A stretch of 26,278 nucleotides of DNA from CAILHX01 sp036561085 (GCA_036561085.1 DATBPY010000053.1:1-26278); one strand, 5' to 3'; shown: positions 8,116-16,052, counted from the first letter of the stretch. Numbers and translations: made by a program. Notes: generated by a model from the letters alone, not told the origin.

Positions 8116-8406
8116 ATGTCGACCGTACATGTCAAAAAGTTGAATGAATTAACATTCGAAGTCACGGTGGAGGATCGTACGCCGACCATTCATACCGTGA
8201 ATGTTACTCTCGATTATGCGGCGAAACTAAGTGGCAGTCGCATGAGTGTCGACCAATTGCTCATGCGTTCTTTCGAATTTTTGTTACAACGCGAAGCTAA
8301 TACCAGCATCTTGCGAAGTTTTGATTTAGCGGTTATTTCACGTTATTTTCCGGAATATGAACGCGAGATGATGAAGTTACCGAAACAAAGCGATACAAAT
8401 ACGTAG
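8116..8406 (+). CDS. Small conserved betaproteobacterial protein, function unknown
   Basis: This encodes a 96-residue soluble protein with no signal peptide or membrane segment. It starts behind a very good ribosome site (AAGGAG, 9 nt upstream of ATG), so it is a well-translated real gene. The N-terminal half looks like a strand-rich fold (VHVKKLNELTFEVTVED), and the C-terminal half has a conserved-looking helical stretch, SFEFLLQREANTSILRSFD followed by ISRYFPEYE. I recall similar short proteins with the pattern LLxREPxxSILRxFDLxVIxRYFPEYE in other betaproteobacteria, but no name or function. It follows hda by 13 nt and is probably co-transcribed with it, so a link to replication control is possible but unsupported by any motif. 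Confidence 0.8.
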   Translation: MSTVHVKKLNELTFEVTVEDRTPTIHTVNVTLDYAAKLSGSRMSVDQLLMRSFEFLLQREANTSILRSFDLAVISRYFPEYEREMMKLPKQSDTNT

Positions 8407-8434
8407 TTGCATATTTAGTTTTAGCGACTAGAAT
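8407..8434 (+). promoter_or_regulatory. Candidate sigma-70 promoter for GNAT gene
   Basis: TTGCAT (8407-8412) and TAGAAT (8429-8434) are separated by 16 bp in the 70-bp gap before the GNAT gene at 8477. The -10 matches 5 of 6 consensus bases. Transcription would start near 8441, giving a leader of about 36 nt and separating this gene from the perM-hda unit. Confidence 0.4.
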
Positions 8435-8476
8435 CGCGTTCAATCTTCTGCAAGATACTCGGACCCAAAGAACACA

Positions 8477-9040
8477 ATGAATGCAATTCGCCCCACTCAG
8501 CTTGACGATGCAGCTGCGGTAGCAAAATGCATAGATACTATAGCCAAGGAGAGGCGCTTCATCGCCAGCGTCCGCGGCTATTCCAAAGAAGAAACCCGCA
8601 GCTATATCGAATATTTAAAGCAATCCGACGGTGTACATCTGGTCGTTGTAGTCACCAATCAGATCGCCGGATGGTGCGATATTGCGCCGGGTATTTTCGA
8701 TGGCTTGAATCATGTTGGGCATTTGACCATGGGTTTATTGAACCAGCATCGCGGTCAAGGTTGGGGTAAGAAGTTGCTGGCAACGGCTTTGAGAGCTGCA
8801 TTTTCAAAAAATATCGAACGCATCGAGCTATACGTATTCGCCTCTAATACACAGGCCATAGAGCTTTATCGTCACGCAGGTTTCCAGCAGGAAGGTATCA
8901 AAAGAAAAGCCAGAAAACTCGATCAGAAATACGATGACATCCTCGTATTTGGATTATTGAAAGAGGAGTGGGAAAAAAGTACGATAGCCAATTTTGCAGA
9001 ACACAAAACTGATTGGTCTTTTGCCTTGAAAAAGGCCTGA
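8477..9040 (+). CDS. GNAT-family N-acetyltransferase (RimJ/RimL-like)
   Basis: This is a 187-residue GNAT acetyltransferase. IRPTQLDDAAAVAKCID is the first strand and helix, MGLLNQHRGQGWGKKLL carries the acetyl-CoA pyrophosphate-binding loop (QHRGQGWG), and ELYVFASNTQAIELYRHAGFQQEG is motif B. The last of these, with a neighbour such as KRKARKLDQKYDDILVFGLL, resembles the RimJ/RimL and spermidine acetyltransferase branch that acts on ribosomal proteins, N-termini or polyamines; the exact target is unknown. A candidate promoter lies just upstream. The gene is convergent with pyrD, with only 20 bp between the stop codons and no obvious terminator. It is not closely similar to the other GNAT protein at 353-898. 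Confidence 0.86.
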   Translation: MNAIRPTQLDDAAAVAKCIDTIAKERRFIASVRGYSKEETRSYIEYLKQSDGVHLVVVVTNQIAGWCDIAPGIFDGLNHVGHLTMGLLNQHRGQGWGKKLLATALRAAFSKNIERIELYVFASNTQAIELYRHAGFQQEGIKRKARKLDQKYDDILVFGLLKEEWEKSTIANFAEHKTDWSFALKKA

Positions 9041-9060
9041 CGATTTCCCCCAAACCCCCC

Positions 9061-10080
9061 TTAGGGATTCTGCAACGCTGAAGCAACTTCGGTGACCAAA
9101 GCGGGGCCACGATAGATCAGTCCGCTATAAAGCTGCACTAGACTAGCACCTGCATTCATTTTTTCCAGCGCATCCTGCCCGCTTAAAATACCGCCCACGC
9201 CTATGATGGGTATCGCATCACCTAATAACTTTGATAATTGCCGTATCACGCCAGTCGATCTTTCGCGTACCGGAGCACCTGATAGACCGCCCGCTTCAGC
9301 TGCATGAGGTAGCCCTTCGACCCCTACCCTGGATAGAGTAGTGTTGGTGGCGATCACCCCATCGACCTGATGTTTCAGCAAAAGCTCTGCTATTTCAACA
9401 ACTTGCTCGGGTTCCAGATCAGGCGCGATCTTCAGGGCCACAGGTGTATATTTGCCATGCATATCTGCCAGCTTTTTTTGCTCCTGTTTAAGCGCGAGCA
9501 GCAAATTCTCCAACGCCGATTTTTCCTGCAGCTGCCTCAGGTTCTTGGTATTCGGCGAGGAGATATTGACGGCGATGTAGCTAGCGTACGCATACACCTT
9601 GCGTAGGCAGATCAGGTAATCATCGGCGGCATTCTCCAACGGAGTATCGAAATTCTTGCCAATATTGATCCCCAGGATGCCTTTGAATTCGGTGCTTCGT
9701 ACATTCTGAATAAGCGCATCTACCCCGTCGTTATTGAACCCCATCCGGTTGATAATGCCTTTTGCCTGAGGCACCCGAAATAGGCGGGGTTCAGGATTTC
9801 CAGGTTGGGGACGGGGCGTGACCGTCCCTATTTCAATAAATCCGAAGCCTAACGATGACAGCGCATCAATATAGGCACCATTCTTATCCAGTCCGGCAGC
9901 CAATCCCACGGGGTTGGGGAATTGCATTCCCATGACTTGGCGCGGAGAGGGTGGTGGCGGAGAGAACAACAAGCTATTCAAACCAACTTTTTGTAGCAGA
10001 TTCAGAGACGATAAAGAGGCGTGATGTGCATATTCCGCGCTCAACTGAAACAGTAGCGGACGTAGAAGATTATAAACCAT
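9061..10080 (-). CDS. pyrD: Dihydroorotate dehydrogenase (quinone), class 2
   Basis: PyrD oxidises dihydroorotate to orotate with FMN and passes electrons to the quinone pool, the fourth step of pyrimidine synthesis. The 339 residues match the membrane-associated class 2 enzymes. The N-terminal helices (VYNLLRPLLFQLSAEYAHH) form the quinone tunnel, PVGLAAGLDKNG and EIGTVTPRPQPGNPEPRLFR bind FMN and substrate, and NISSPNTKNLR contains the catalytic serine at position 175. IGVGGILSGQDA and GASLVQLYSGLIYRGP hold the FMN phosphate. The class 2 serine, in place of the cysteine of class 1, supports the assignment. It is a single gene, divergent from pilD with a 65-bp spacer and convergent with the GNAT gene. 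Confidence 0.96.
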   Translation of the reverse strand: MVYNLLRPLLFQLSAEYAHHASLSSLNLLQKVGLNSLLFSPPPPSPRQVMGMQFPNPVGLAAGLDKNGAYIDALSSLGFGFIEIGTVTPRPQPGNPEPRLFRVPQAKGIINRMGFNNDGVDALIQNVRSTEFKGILGINIGKNFDTPLENAADDYLICLRKVYAYASYIAVNISSPNTKNLRQLQEKSALENLLLALKQEQKKLADMHGKYTPVALKIAPDLEPEQVVEIAELLLKHQVDGVIATNTTLSRVGVEGLPHAAEAGGLSGAPVRERSTGVIRQLSKLLGDAIPIIGVGGILSGQDALEKMNAGASLVQLYSGLIYRGPALVTEVASALQNP

Positions 10081-10145
10081 GGCTAATTTTAACGGTTTTA
10101 GAGGCGGGCTGATACAATCTCCTGAATTTATAAAGATAGCGGATA

Positions 10146-10967
10146 ATGGATTTTCATCTTAATTATTTTGTCGAAATCAGCGCCTTGTTTGGGCTGGTGG
10201 TCGGCAGTTTCCTGAATGTGGTGATCCATAGGCTGCCCATCATCATGGAAAGGAAATGGCAGGAAGAAGCTCAAGTTAAGGAATCGGATAGCACTATATA
10301 TAACCTCGTGACGCCCAGATCACATTGCCCAGCTTGCGGCCATCAGATCAAGGCCTGGGAAAATATCCCTTTGTTCAGTTATATCTATTTGGGCGGCAAA
10401 TGTAGCGCCTGTAAAGTGCCTATCAGCTTGCGCTATCCTATCGTTGAGGCATTGACAGCAGTATTAGCGGCAGAAATCGCTTCCAGATTCGGGTTCGGCT
10501 TGTATGCGTTCGCTGCTTTTTATCTGACGGCAGGGTTGATCGCACTGACGTTCATAGACATTGATACACAATTGCTACCGGATAGCATCACCTTGCCATT
10601 ATTATGGATAGGGCTGCTGGTTAATACGGTAAGTGGATTCACCGATTTGAAATCGGCAGTGATAGGCGCGGTAGCGAGTTATTTTATTCCATATGGTGTA
10701 GCAAAGATATTCAACCTGGTCACCGCCCGAGATGGAATGGGTTATGGTGATTTCAAACTGATGGCAGTGATCGGGGCATGGTTCGGTTGGCAGGCAATAC
10801 CGGCGATGCTGGTGATCTCTGGAATTTCAGCCTCTGTGGTCGGTCTGGGCATGATACTAATGGGCAAAAAAGGCATTTTGAGTAAAATCCCTTTTGGGCC
10901 TTATCTGGCGCTTAGCGCACTATGTCTGTTATTTTTCAGGCAACAACTTACTCTGCTTTACCTATGA
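10146..10967 (+). CDS. pilD: Prepilin peptidase / N-methyltransferase
   Basis: PilD is an inner-membrane aspartyl protease that cleaves the leader of type IV pilins and type II secretion pseudopilins and methylates the new N-terminus. The 273-residue protein has an N-terminal membrane segment (LFGLVVGSFLNVVIHRLP), a cytoplasmic domain with a four-cysteine zinc site (C61, C64, C86, C89, in CPAC and CSAC), and several further membrane segments. The two catalytic aspartate regions are intact: FIDIDTQLLPD (137-146) and GYGDFKL (D202). It heads a plus-strand run with coaE, zapD and yacG. In many betaproteobacteria pilB and pilC precede it; here the upstream neighbour is pyrD on the other strand. 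A TACAAT -10-like element at 10113-10118 could serve it, but I see no matching -35. Confidence 0.94.
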   Translation: MDFHLNYFVEISALFGLVVGSFLNVVIHRLPIIMERKWQEEAQVKESDSTIYNLVTPRSHCPACGHQIKAWENIPLFSYIYLGGKCSACKVPISLRYPIVEALTAVLAAEIASRFGFGLYAFAAFYLTAGLIALTFIDIDTQLLPDSITLPLLWIGLLVNTVSGFTDLKSAVIGAVASYFIPYGVAKIFNLVTARDGMGYGDFKLMAVIGAWFGWQAIPAMLVISGISASVVGLGMILMGKKGILSKIPFGPYLALSALCLLFFRQQLTLLYL

Positions 10968-10977
10968 AGTCCTATTT

Positions 10978-11577
10978 ATGAGCTTGATCATAGGGTTAAC
11001 AGGAGGCATAGGTAGCGGCAAAAGTACTGCAGCCGAAATGTTCGCCAACTTGGGCATAGGCACTGTGGATACTGATGTCATTGCTCATCAGCTGACTGCC
11101 GCCGGTCAGCCAGCACTCACTACCATGACGGAGCTTTTTGGAAAAGGCATCATCACTGCCGATGGTATGCTTGACCGCATCAAATTACGTCATCTGGTGT
11201 TCAATGATCATGCTGCCAGAAAGACGCTGGAGGATTTTTTGCACCCGCTAATCCGTGAACAAGTGCTTACAATATTAACTCAGCCAAGCTCCTCTCCCTA
11301 TCGTATAGTAGTAGTACCTTTGCTATTCGAAACCAATGCATATAGGCAAATTATTCAACGTAGTTTAGTGATAGATTGCCCGGAAGAATTGCAATTGAAG
11401 CGTGCTTTAACACGTGGTGCTATCAACGAACAGGAAGTGCGCGGAATAATGGCCGTGCAATGCCCAAGACAACAACGCCTCGCGAATGCCGATGATGTGA
11501 TCGTTAACGATGACGGCTATGAAAAACTAAAACAGGAAGTAGAGCGATTTCATGAAAAATACTTATCACTTGCATAG
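10978..11577 (+). CDS. coaE: Dephospho-CoA kinase
   Basis: CoaE phosphorylates the 3-prime hydroxyl of the ribose of dephospho-CoA, the last step of coenzyme A synthesis. From the ATG at 10978 the protein has 199 residues, typical for the family, and begins MSLIIGLTGGIGSGKSTAAE with the P-loop GGIGSGKS. VDTDVIAHQLTA, FLHPLIREQV and VVVPLLFETNAY are the usual CoA-binding and LID-side motifs, and the C-terminal ANADDVIVNDD matches the family. The frame is open 28 codons further upstream within pilD, but that part does not look like CoaE. The start is 10 nt after the pilD stop, so the two genes are co-transcribed. Confidence 0.95.
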   Translation: MSLIIGLTGGIGSGKSTAAEMFANLGIGTVDTDVIAHQLTAAGQPALTTMTELFGKGIITADGMLDRIKLRHLVFNDHAARKTLEDFLHPLIREQVLTILTQPSSSPYRIVVVPLLFETNAYRQIIQRSLVIDCPEELQLKRALTRGAINEQEVRGIMAVQCPRQQRLANADDVIVNDDGYEKLKQEVERFHEKYLSLA

Positions 11578-11660
11578 TTATCTAATTCTCCCCATAATCC
11601 ACACGAAATAAGACGCTTAACTTAGCGTTCTCCTAGCGACAAAGTGTTAAAAGGTTTTTC

Positions 11661-12419
11661 GTGCCAACTTACGACTATCCTTGCAATGAGCGTATCCGCA
11701 TTATGCTGCGGCTGGAAGATCTGTTTGCCAAAATGCGCTTCTTTACTACGGACGAGCATGAGTTTCATCACCACATGGCGTTACTCACCATGTTTCAGGT
11801 ACTGGAGCTGATAGACCGCTCCGATCTTAAGTCTGATCTACTGCAGGAACTCGATAGGCAAAAGCAGATGATGGATAGTCTGCGCGGCAATCCGGTGATT
11901 GCTGAAGACACGCTCAAAGCATTATTGGAAGATATTTCACAAGCCATCGTTGGGCTGCGTGGTATGACCGGCCGTATCGGTCAGCCATTGCGAGATAACG
12001 AGTGGCTGATGGCAGTGAAGCAGCGCGCAGTGATTCCTGGCGGTGCATGCGAATTCGATGTACCTTCATACCATTTCTGGCTAGGATTACCTGCCGAATC
12101 GCGTCAGGCCGATCTGAAAGTGTGGATGGAACCTTTGGAAGCACTGGAAATAGCGTTGCGCGTTATTTTGCATATATTGCGCGGGAGCGGTGCTCCCATG
12201 ATCTGCCAAGCCAGCCAGGGGGGATACCAGCAGATGTTGAGCGGTGCCAAGCCATCGCAGATGCTACGTGTTACCTTGCCAGATGATACGGTATGCTTTC
12301 CTGAGATCAGCGCCAACAAATACGCGATCAATATCCGCTTCAGCAGCTATGAAGGCGCACAAAAATCGCGCGGTTGCGATCTGGATTTTGAATTTCAACT
12401 TGCTCTATGTAATCTGTAA
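11661..12419 (+). CDS. zapD: Cell division protein ZapD
   Basis: ZapD bundles FtsZ protofilaments at the division site. The 252-residue protein starts at a GTG at 11661 preceded by AAAAGG, and begins PTYDYPCNERIRIMLRLEDLF, the recognisable N-terminus of the ZapD (DUF1342) family. HHHMALLTMFQVLELIDRSDLKSDLLQEL is the helical part that packs in the dimer, and PGGACEFDVPSYHFWL begins the C-terminal beta domain that contacts the FtsZ tail. Its place between coaE and yacG is the standard gammaproteobacterial and betaproteobacterial order. The 83-bp gap from coaE may hold a separate promoter, though I cannot point to a convincing one. Confidence 0.93.
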   Translation: MPTYDYPCNERIRIMLRLEDLFAKMRFFTTDEHEFHHHMALLTMFQVLELIDRSDLKSDLLQELDRQKQMMDSLRGNPVIAEDTLKALLEDISQAIVGLRGMTGRIGQPLRDNEWLMAVKQRAVIPGGACEFDVPSYHFWLGLPAESRQADLKVWMEPLEALEIALRVILHILRGSGAPMICQASQGGYQQMLSGAKPSQMLRVTLPDDTVCFPEISANKYAINIRFSSYEGAQKSRGCDLDFEFQLALCNL

Positions 12420-12428
12420 CCGGAAGTC

Positions 12429-12611
12429 ATGGCCTCAACCCGTAAAGTTCTTTGCCCAAGTTGCGGCAAATACTCTGAATATAGCCCTAGTAATCCGTGG
12501 CGACCATTTTGCAGCGAGCGCTGCAAATTGGTAGATTTGGGACAATGGGCGAATGAAGGTTATCGCATCCCCGAAGCCCCACCACCCTCATTGGAAGACG
12601 AACATGATTAA
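12429..12611 (+). CDS. yacG: DNA gyrase inhibitor / zinc-binding protein YacG
   Basis: This is a 60-residue protein with the four-cysteine zinc site of YacG: C9 and C12 in CPSC, and C28 and C32 in FCSERC. The acidic tail (EDEHD) is also typical. The characterised Escherichia coli YacG binds GyrB and blocks DNA binding by gyrase. SNPWRPFCSERCKLVDLGQW is nearly invariant in the family. It starts 9 nt after zapD and its stop overlaps the start of the copper chaperone gene by 8 nt, so translation of the two may be coupled. Confidence 0.93.
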   Translation: MASTRKVLCPSCGKYSEYSPSNPWRPFCSERCKLVDLGQWANEGYRIPEAPPPSLEDEHD

Positions 12612-13029
12612 ACGCATCGCTTTATCGACACTATTATTTTTCAGCATTTCCGCTTTTGCCGATGTCACCATCAGCAACGCCTGGGTTCGTGACACCAAGC
12701 CGGGTCAGGAAGTCGGGGCAGCCTATATGACGCTAAAAAGCCCTGCCGATACGCAGCTTATCAAGGTAGAAAGCCAATCTGCAGGTACTGTGGAGATTCA
12801 TGAAATGTCCATGAATAACGGCGTGATGAAGATGCGCATGCTGGACACGTTAGCTCTGCCGGCAAACAAAGCAGTTCAATTGTCCCCCGGCGGTTTTCAC
12901 TTGATGCTGTTCGATATGAAGAAACCCTTCGTATCGGGAACTCAGGTCGATATGGTATTAACTTTCAAGGACAAAGCGGGCAAGCTTTCTAAGCAAAAGA
13001 TCACGGTACCGGTTAAAACGGCACTCTGA
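12604..13029 (+). CDS. Periplasmic copper chaperone, PCuAC family
   Basis: PCuAC proteins carry Cu(I) in the periplasm, commonly for building the CuA or CuB centres of cytochrome oxidase. From the ATG at 12604 the 141-residue precursor starts MIKRIALSTLLFFSISAFA, a clear Sec signal peptide (cleavage after residue 19). The mature part contains the full copper motif H-x10-M-x21-H-x-M: H66, M77, H99 and M101. The frame extends 17 codons further upstream inside yacG, but that extension would bury the signal peptide. The 8-nt overlap with yacG suggests coupled expression. No Sco or oxidase gene is visible nearby. The stop codon is only 2 nt from the stop of the convergent Nudix-ThiE gene. Confidence 0.92.
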   Translation: MIKRIALSTLLFFSISAFADVTISNAWVRDTKPGQEVGAAYMTLKSPADTQLIKVESQSAGTVEIHEMSMNNGVMKMRMLDTLALPANKAVQLSPGGFHLMLFDMKKPFVSGTQVDMVLTFKDKAGKLSKQKITVPVKTAL

Positions 13030-13031
13030 TG

Positions 13032-13967
13032 TTAGCTCCAAGCCCCGCGTTGCATGGCGATGCCATGCGCGCCGTGTTGCCAGGCAGTAACGAGATCCCC
13101 CAGGCCCATTCCGCCTAATGCGTATATCGGCAAAGGTTGATATTGCGTCAGGCATGCAAAAGCTTCCCAGCCCAGTATGGTGCCATTAACATGGCTTGCG
13201 GTCCCTTTCACCGCACCCAGTAAAGCATAATCCAGCCCCAATCGTACGGCCTGAGCAAGTTCTTCAGCATCGTGACAAGAGGCACCGCAAAGTAAGCCAT
13301 CAGGTTTTGTAGTGGTGGACATAAGCGATTTTGAAGGGAGATGCAAACCGTCTGCACTTACTTCCCTTGCTAAATCTTCATTATCGTTGATGATGACTTT
13401 CGCGCCATAGGGCCGGGCAATGGCTATTACCTGTGTTGCGAATCGTTTCAGTTCGGCATAGGAAAGTTGTTTTTCGCGTACCTGGATGAGTTCAAGCCCT
13501 TTCTCCAGCGCATCTCGCAACGCTCTAAAGAACGCAGCCTCGCCCATTTCCGCCAGGTTGGTGATGGCGTAGACCGGGGATAACTGCAATGCCTGCATCA
13601 CCGGCAGATTGGCCGGTAATAATGGGCTGACTGTAGTGTTGAAAGGGTCTTGCCACGAAAGCTGCTGGCCTTCTTTACCGAACGGCTCACCCTGCCATTT
13701 CCATACAGTAAAGAAATGTAGTCTGACAGTGCGTTCAGGGTAACTGAATTCGCGCGTGATCCATGGATAGAATACCTCAACATCGATGCCCAATTCTTCA
13801 TGTATTTCACGTTTTAGCGCGGTACTCGCACTTTCCCCATTCTCTATCTTGCCGCCAGGGAATTCCCACCACCCTGCCCAAGACTTTCCTTCAGGCCGTT
13901 GCGCGAGCAATACCGTGCCGTCTTCACGCAGCATGACAGCAACGGCGGCATCGACAACTTCAGTCAT
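13032..13967 (-). CDS. Bifunctional Nudix hydrolase (MutT-like) / thiamine phosphate synthase-like (ThiE/TenI) protein
   Basis: This 311-residue protein is a two-domain fusion. Residues 1 to about 130 are a MutT-type Nudix hydrolase: the Nudix box runs from G38 to D62 with the REIHEELG core, preceded by the 8-oxo-dGTPase-like WWEFPGGK. Residues about 131-311 form a TIM barrel of the ThiE/TenI type: VYAITNL, LELIQVREKQLSYAEL, VIINDNEDLA, DGLHLPS, ASCHDAEEL and YALGGMG mark the phosphate and pyrimidine-binding loops. Similar fusions are annotated as Nudix family hydrolases in many proteobacteria. The first domain is expected to remove oxidised nucleotides. Whether the second has thiamine phosphate synthase activity is unclear, since several ThiE loop residues are altered. 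It overlaps the upstream ATPase by 8 nt and ends the argJ operon. Confidence 0.88.
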   Translation of the reverse strand: MTEVVDAAVAVMLREDGTVLLAQRPEGKSWAGWWEFPGGKIENGESASTALKREIHEELGIDVEVFYPWITREFSYPERTVRLHFFTVWKWQGEPFGKEGQQLSWQDPFNTTVSPLLPANLPVMQALQLSPVYAITNLAEMGEAAFFRALRDALEKGLELIQVREKQLSYAELKRFATQVIAIARPYGAKVIINDNEDLAREVSADGLHLPSKSLMSTTTKPDGLLCGASCHDAEELAQAVRLGLDYALLGAVKGTASHVNGTILGWEAFACLTQYQPLPIYALGGMGLGDLVTAWQHGAHGIAMQRGAWS

Positions 13968-14823
13968 TGAGCTTATGTTGTCCTGCCCAATCGCGGGCGA
14001 ACTGCCATGCTACGCGACCACTGCGTGAACCACGCCCTTGCGCCCATTGCAGAGCAGCACGGCGGATATTCGGCGTCATTCTGTCTATGCCGAAATGTTG
14101 CAGCCACGACTTCACGATAGCTAAGTATTCGTCCTGATCGAAGGGATAGAACGAGCACCACAGACCGAAGCGTTCCGACAGGGCGATTTTTTCTTCTATG
14201 GTCTCACCGGGACGTATCTCATCATTGTGATAAGTCGTTTCCAGATTTTCAGCCATCAATTCCGGCATCAGGTGGCGACGATTGGAGGTGGCATAGATCA
14301 GCATGTTGTCCGACATGCCGGAAACCGAACCATCCAGTGCGACTTTAAGCGCTTTGTATCCTGAGTCGTCGACATCGAACGACAAGTCGTCGCAGAAAAT
14401 AATGAAACGTTCAGGACGCCCGGCCAGCAAATCGGTGATATCCGGCAGATCTACCAGATCCTGCTTGTCCACTTCCACCAAGCGCAGCCCTTGATCGGCA
14501 AAGTTGCCCAGCAGGGCTTTTACCATCGATGACTTCCCCGTTCCTCTAGCCCCTGTCAGCAATACATTATTAGCGGGCAGGCCTTGTAAAAACTGGCGCG
14601 TATTGCGCTCCACCAACTGCAATTGGCGAGAAATGCCTATCAAATCTGCAAGCCGTAGATATTTAGGGTGCGCTACTGCTTGTAAATAACCGCGACCTTG
14701 TTGTTTGCGCCAGCGCCAAGCCAATGCCGACCAATCAGGTGCGCCGGCGGTTTTCGGCAGTAAGTCCTCTATGCGGTCAAGCAGCGACCCGGCACGGGAA
14801 ATTAGTTGGTTGAGATCCGACAT
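13960..14823 (-). CDS. DUF815 AAA+ family ATPase
   Basis: This is a 287-residue P-loop ATPase of the DUF815 family. Walker A is GARGTGKSS (91-99) and Walker B is RFIIFCDDLSFD (139-150). DGSVSGMSDNMLIYATSNRRHLMPE contains the sensor I asparagine, and IALSERFGLWCSFYPFDQDEYL is a well-conserved family stretch. The C-terminus has an arginine-rich piece (QGRGSRSGRVAWQFARDW) in the position of a lid domain. The biological role of the family is not established. The gene sits between argJ (1-nt overlap, TGATG) and the Nudix fusion (8-nt overlap), a conserved betaproteobacterial arrangement. Confidence 0.88.
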   Translation of the reverse strand: MSDLNQLISRAGSLLDRIEDLLPKTAGAPDWSALAWRWRKQQGRGYLQAVAHPKYLRLADLIGISRQLQLVERNTRQFLQGLPANNVLLTGARGTGKSSMVKALLGNFADQGLRLVEVDKQDLVDLPDITDLLAGRPERFIIFCDDLSFDVDDSGYKALKVALDGSVSGMSDNMLIYATSNRRHLMPELMAENLETTYHNDEIRPGETIEEKIALSERFGLWCSFYPFDQDEYLAIVKSWLQHFGIDRMTPNIRRAALQWAQGRGSRSGRVAWQFARDWAGQHKLND

Positions 14824-16052
14824 CAGGAACGATAATCCGCGTTGATCTTCACATAATCATATGAGAAATCGCAGGTCCACACTGTGGCTTCGGCTGCGCC
14901 CCGTCCCAGTGTTATACGTACCAGAATCTCTGCTTGTTTCATCACCCGCTGACCATCGCTTTCCTGATAACTGCTGGCGCGGCCGCCATTTTCGGCCACC
15001 AGCACATCGTCCAGATACAGCTTCATCAGATCGACGTCCAGATCATTTACGCCTGCATAGCCGACTGCTGCCAATATTCGGCCCAGATTAGGGTCGGAGG
15101 CAAAGAACGCAGTTTTAACCAATGGCGAATGCGCGATGGCATAGCCTACCTTGCGGCATTCGGCTTCATCGCGGCCGCCTTCGACCTGTACGGTGATGAA
15201 TTTTGTCGCTCCCTCGCCATCGCGCACAATGGCTTGTGCCAATAAAGCTGCGACTTCCGTCACAGCATCGCGCAAGATTGCGTATTCAGCAGTTTTGGCA
15301 TCAGTGATTTCTGCGTTACCGGCTTTACCGGTGGCCACCAAAATCAGCGAGTCGTTAGTAGATGTATCGCCATCTACGGTAATGCAGTTGAAAGAACGGT
15401 TCACTGCATGCTTAATCAGTTGCTCCAATGCGGGTTGTGCGATGGCGACGTCGGTGGCGATATAGCCCAGCATGGTTGCCATGTTGGGGTGGATCATGCC
15501 GGAGCCTTTGGCAATGCCGGTGATGGTGACGGTTTTGCCGGCAATGCTTATTTGCCTGGATACACCCTTAGCCACGATGTCGGTGGTCATGATGGTTTCT
15601 GCCGCTGCCGCCCAGTTATTTTCAGCCAGACTGTCGATACAAGTCGACATGCCGGCGATCACGCGTTCTATAGGCAACGGTTCCATGATTACACCGGTGG
15701 AAAAAGGTAGTACCTGGTTGGCTTCAATACCCAGCAATTTTCCCAATGCTTCACAGCTATGCTTGGCATGCTGTAGCCCTTCTTCCCCTGTGCCGGCATT
15801 GGCATTGCCGGTATTCACCAGCAATGCACGAATAGCCGCCCCAGATTGCAGATGTTCGCGACACACCAAAACCGGTGCCGCGCAAAAACGATTCTGAGTG
15901 AATACGCCTGTGACCCGGCTGCCGGAATCAAGCTGGATCACCAGTAGATCCTTACGGTTTGGTTTACGGATGTGCGCTTGGGCAAAACCCAGCGTTACGC
16001 CTTTTACAGGTAATAAACTGGCAGGATCGGGATTCTCTAAATGAACAGGCAT
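14823..16052 (-). CDS. argJ: Bifunctional ornithine acetyltransferase / N-acetylglutamate synthase
   Basis: ArgJ transfers the acetyl group from N-acetylornithine to glutamate, and bifunctional forms also use acetyl-CoA, closing the cyclic arginine pathway. The 409-residue precursor cleaves itself into two chains at the A-T bond in MIHPNMATMLGY, so T193 is the N-terminal nucleophile. LLVNTGNANAGTG (78-89) and PFSTGVIMEPLP (with T119 in the oxyanion hole) are intact, as is the C-terminal segment YVKINADYRS. A GCGGAAG ribosome site lies about 7 nt before the ATG. It leads the argJ - DUF815 - Nudix operon and is divergent from the yehS-like gene across 124 bp. The frequent upstream neighbour secA is not present. 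Confidence 0.96.
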   Translation of the reverse strand: MPVHLENPDPASLLPVKGVTLGFAQAHIRKPNRKDLLVIQLDSGSRVTGVFTQNRFCAAPVLVCREHLQSGAAIRALLVNTGNANAGTGEEGLQHAKHSCEALGKLLGIEANQVLPFSTGVIMEPLPIERVIAGMSTCIDSLAENNWAAAAETIMTTDIVAKGVSRQISIAGKTVTITGIAKGSGMIHPNMATMLGYIATDVAIAQPALEQLIKHAVNRSFNCITVDGDTSTNDSLILVATGKAGNAEITDAKTAEYAILRDAVTEVAALLAQAIVRDGEGATKFITVQVEGGRDEAECRKVGYAIAHSPLVKTAFFASDPNLGRILAAVGYAGVNDLDVDLMKLYLDDVLVAENGGRASSYQESDGQRVMKQAEILVRITLGRGAAEATVWTCDFSYDYVKINADYRS

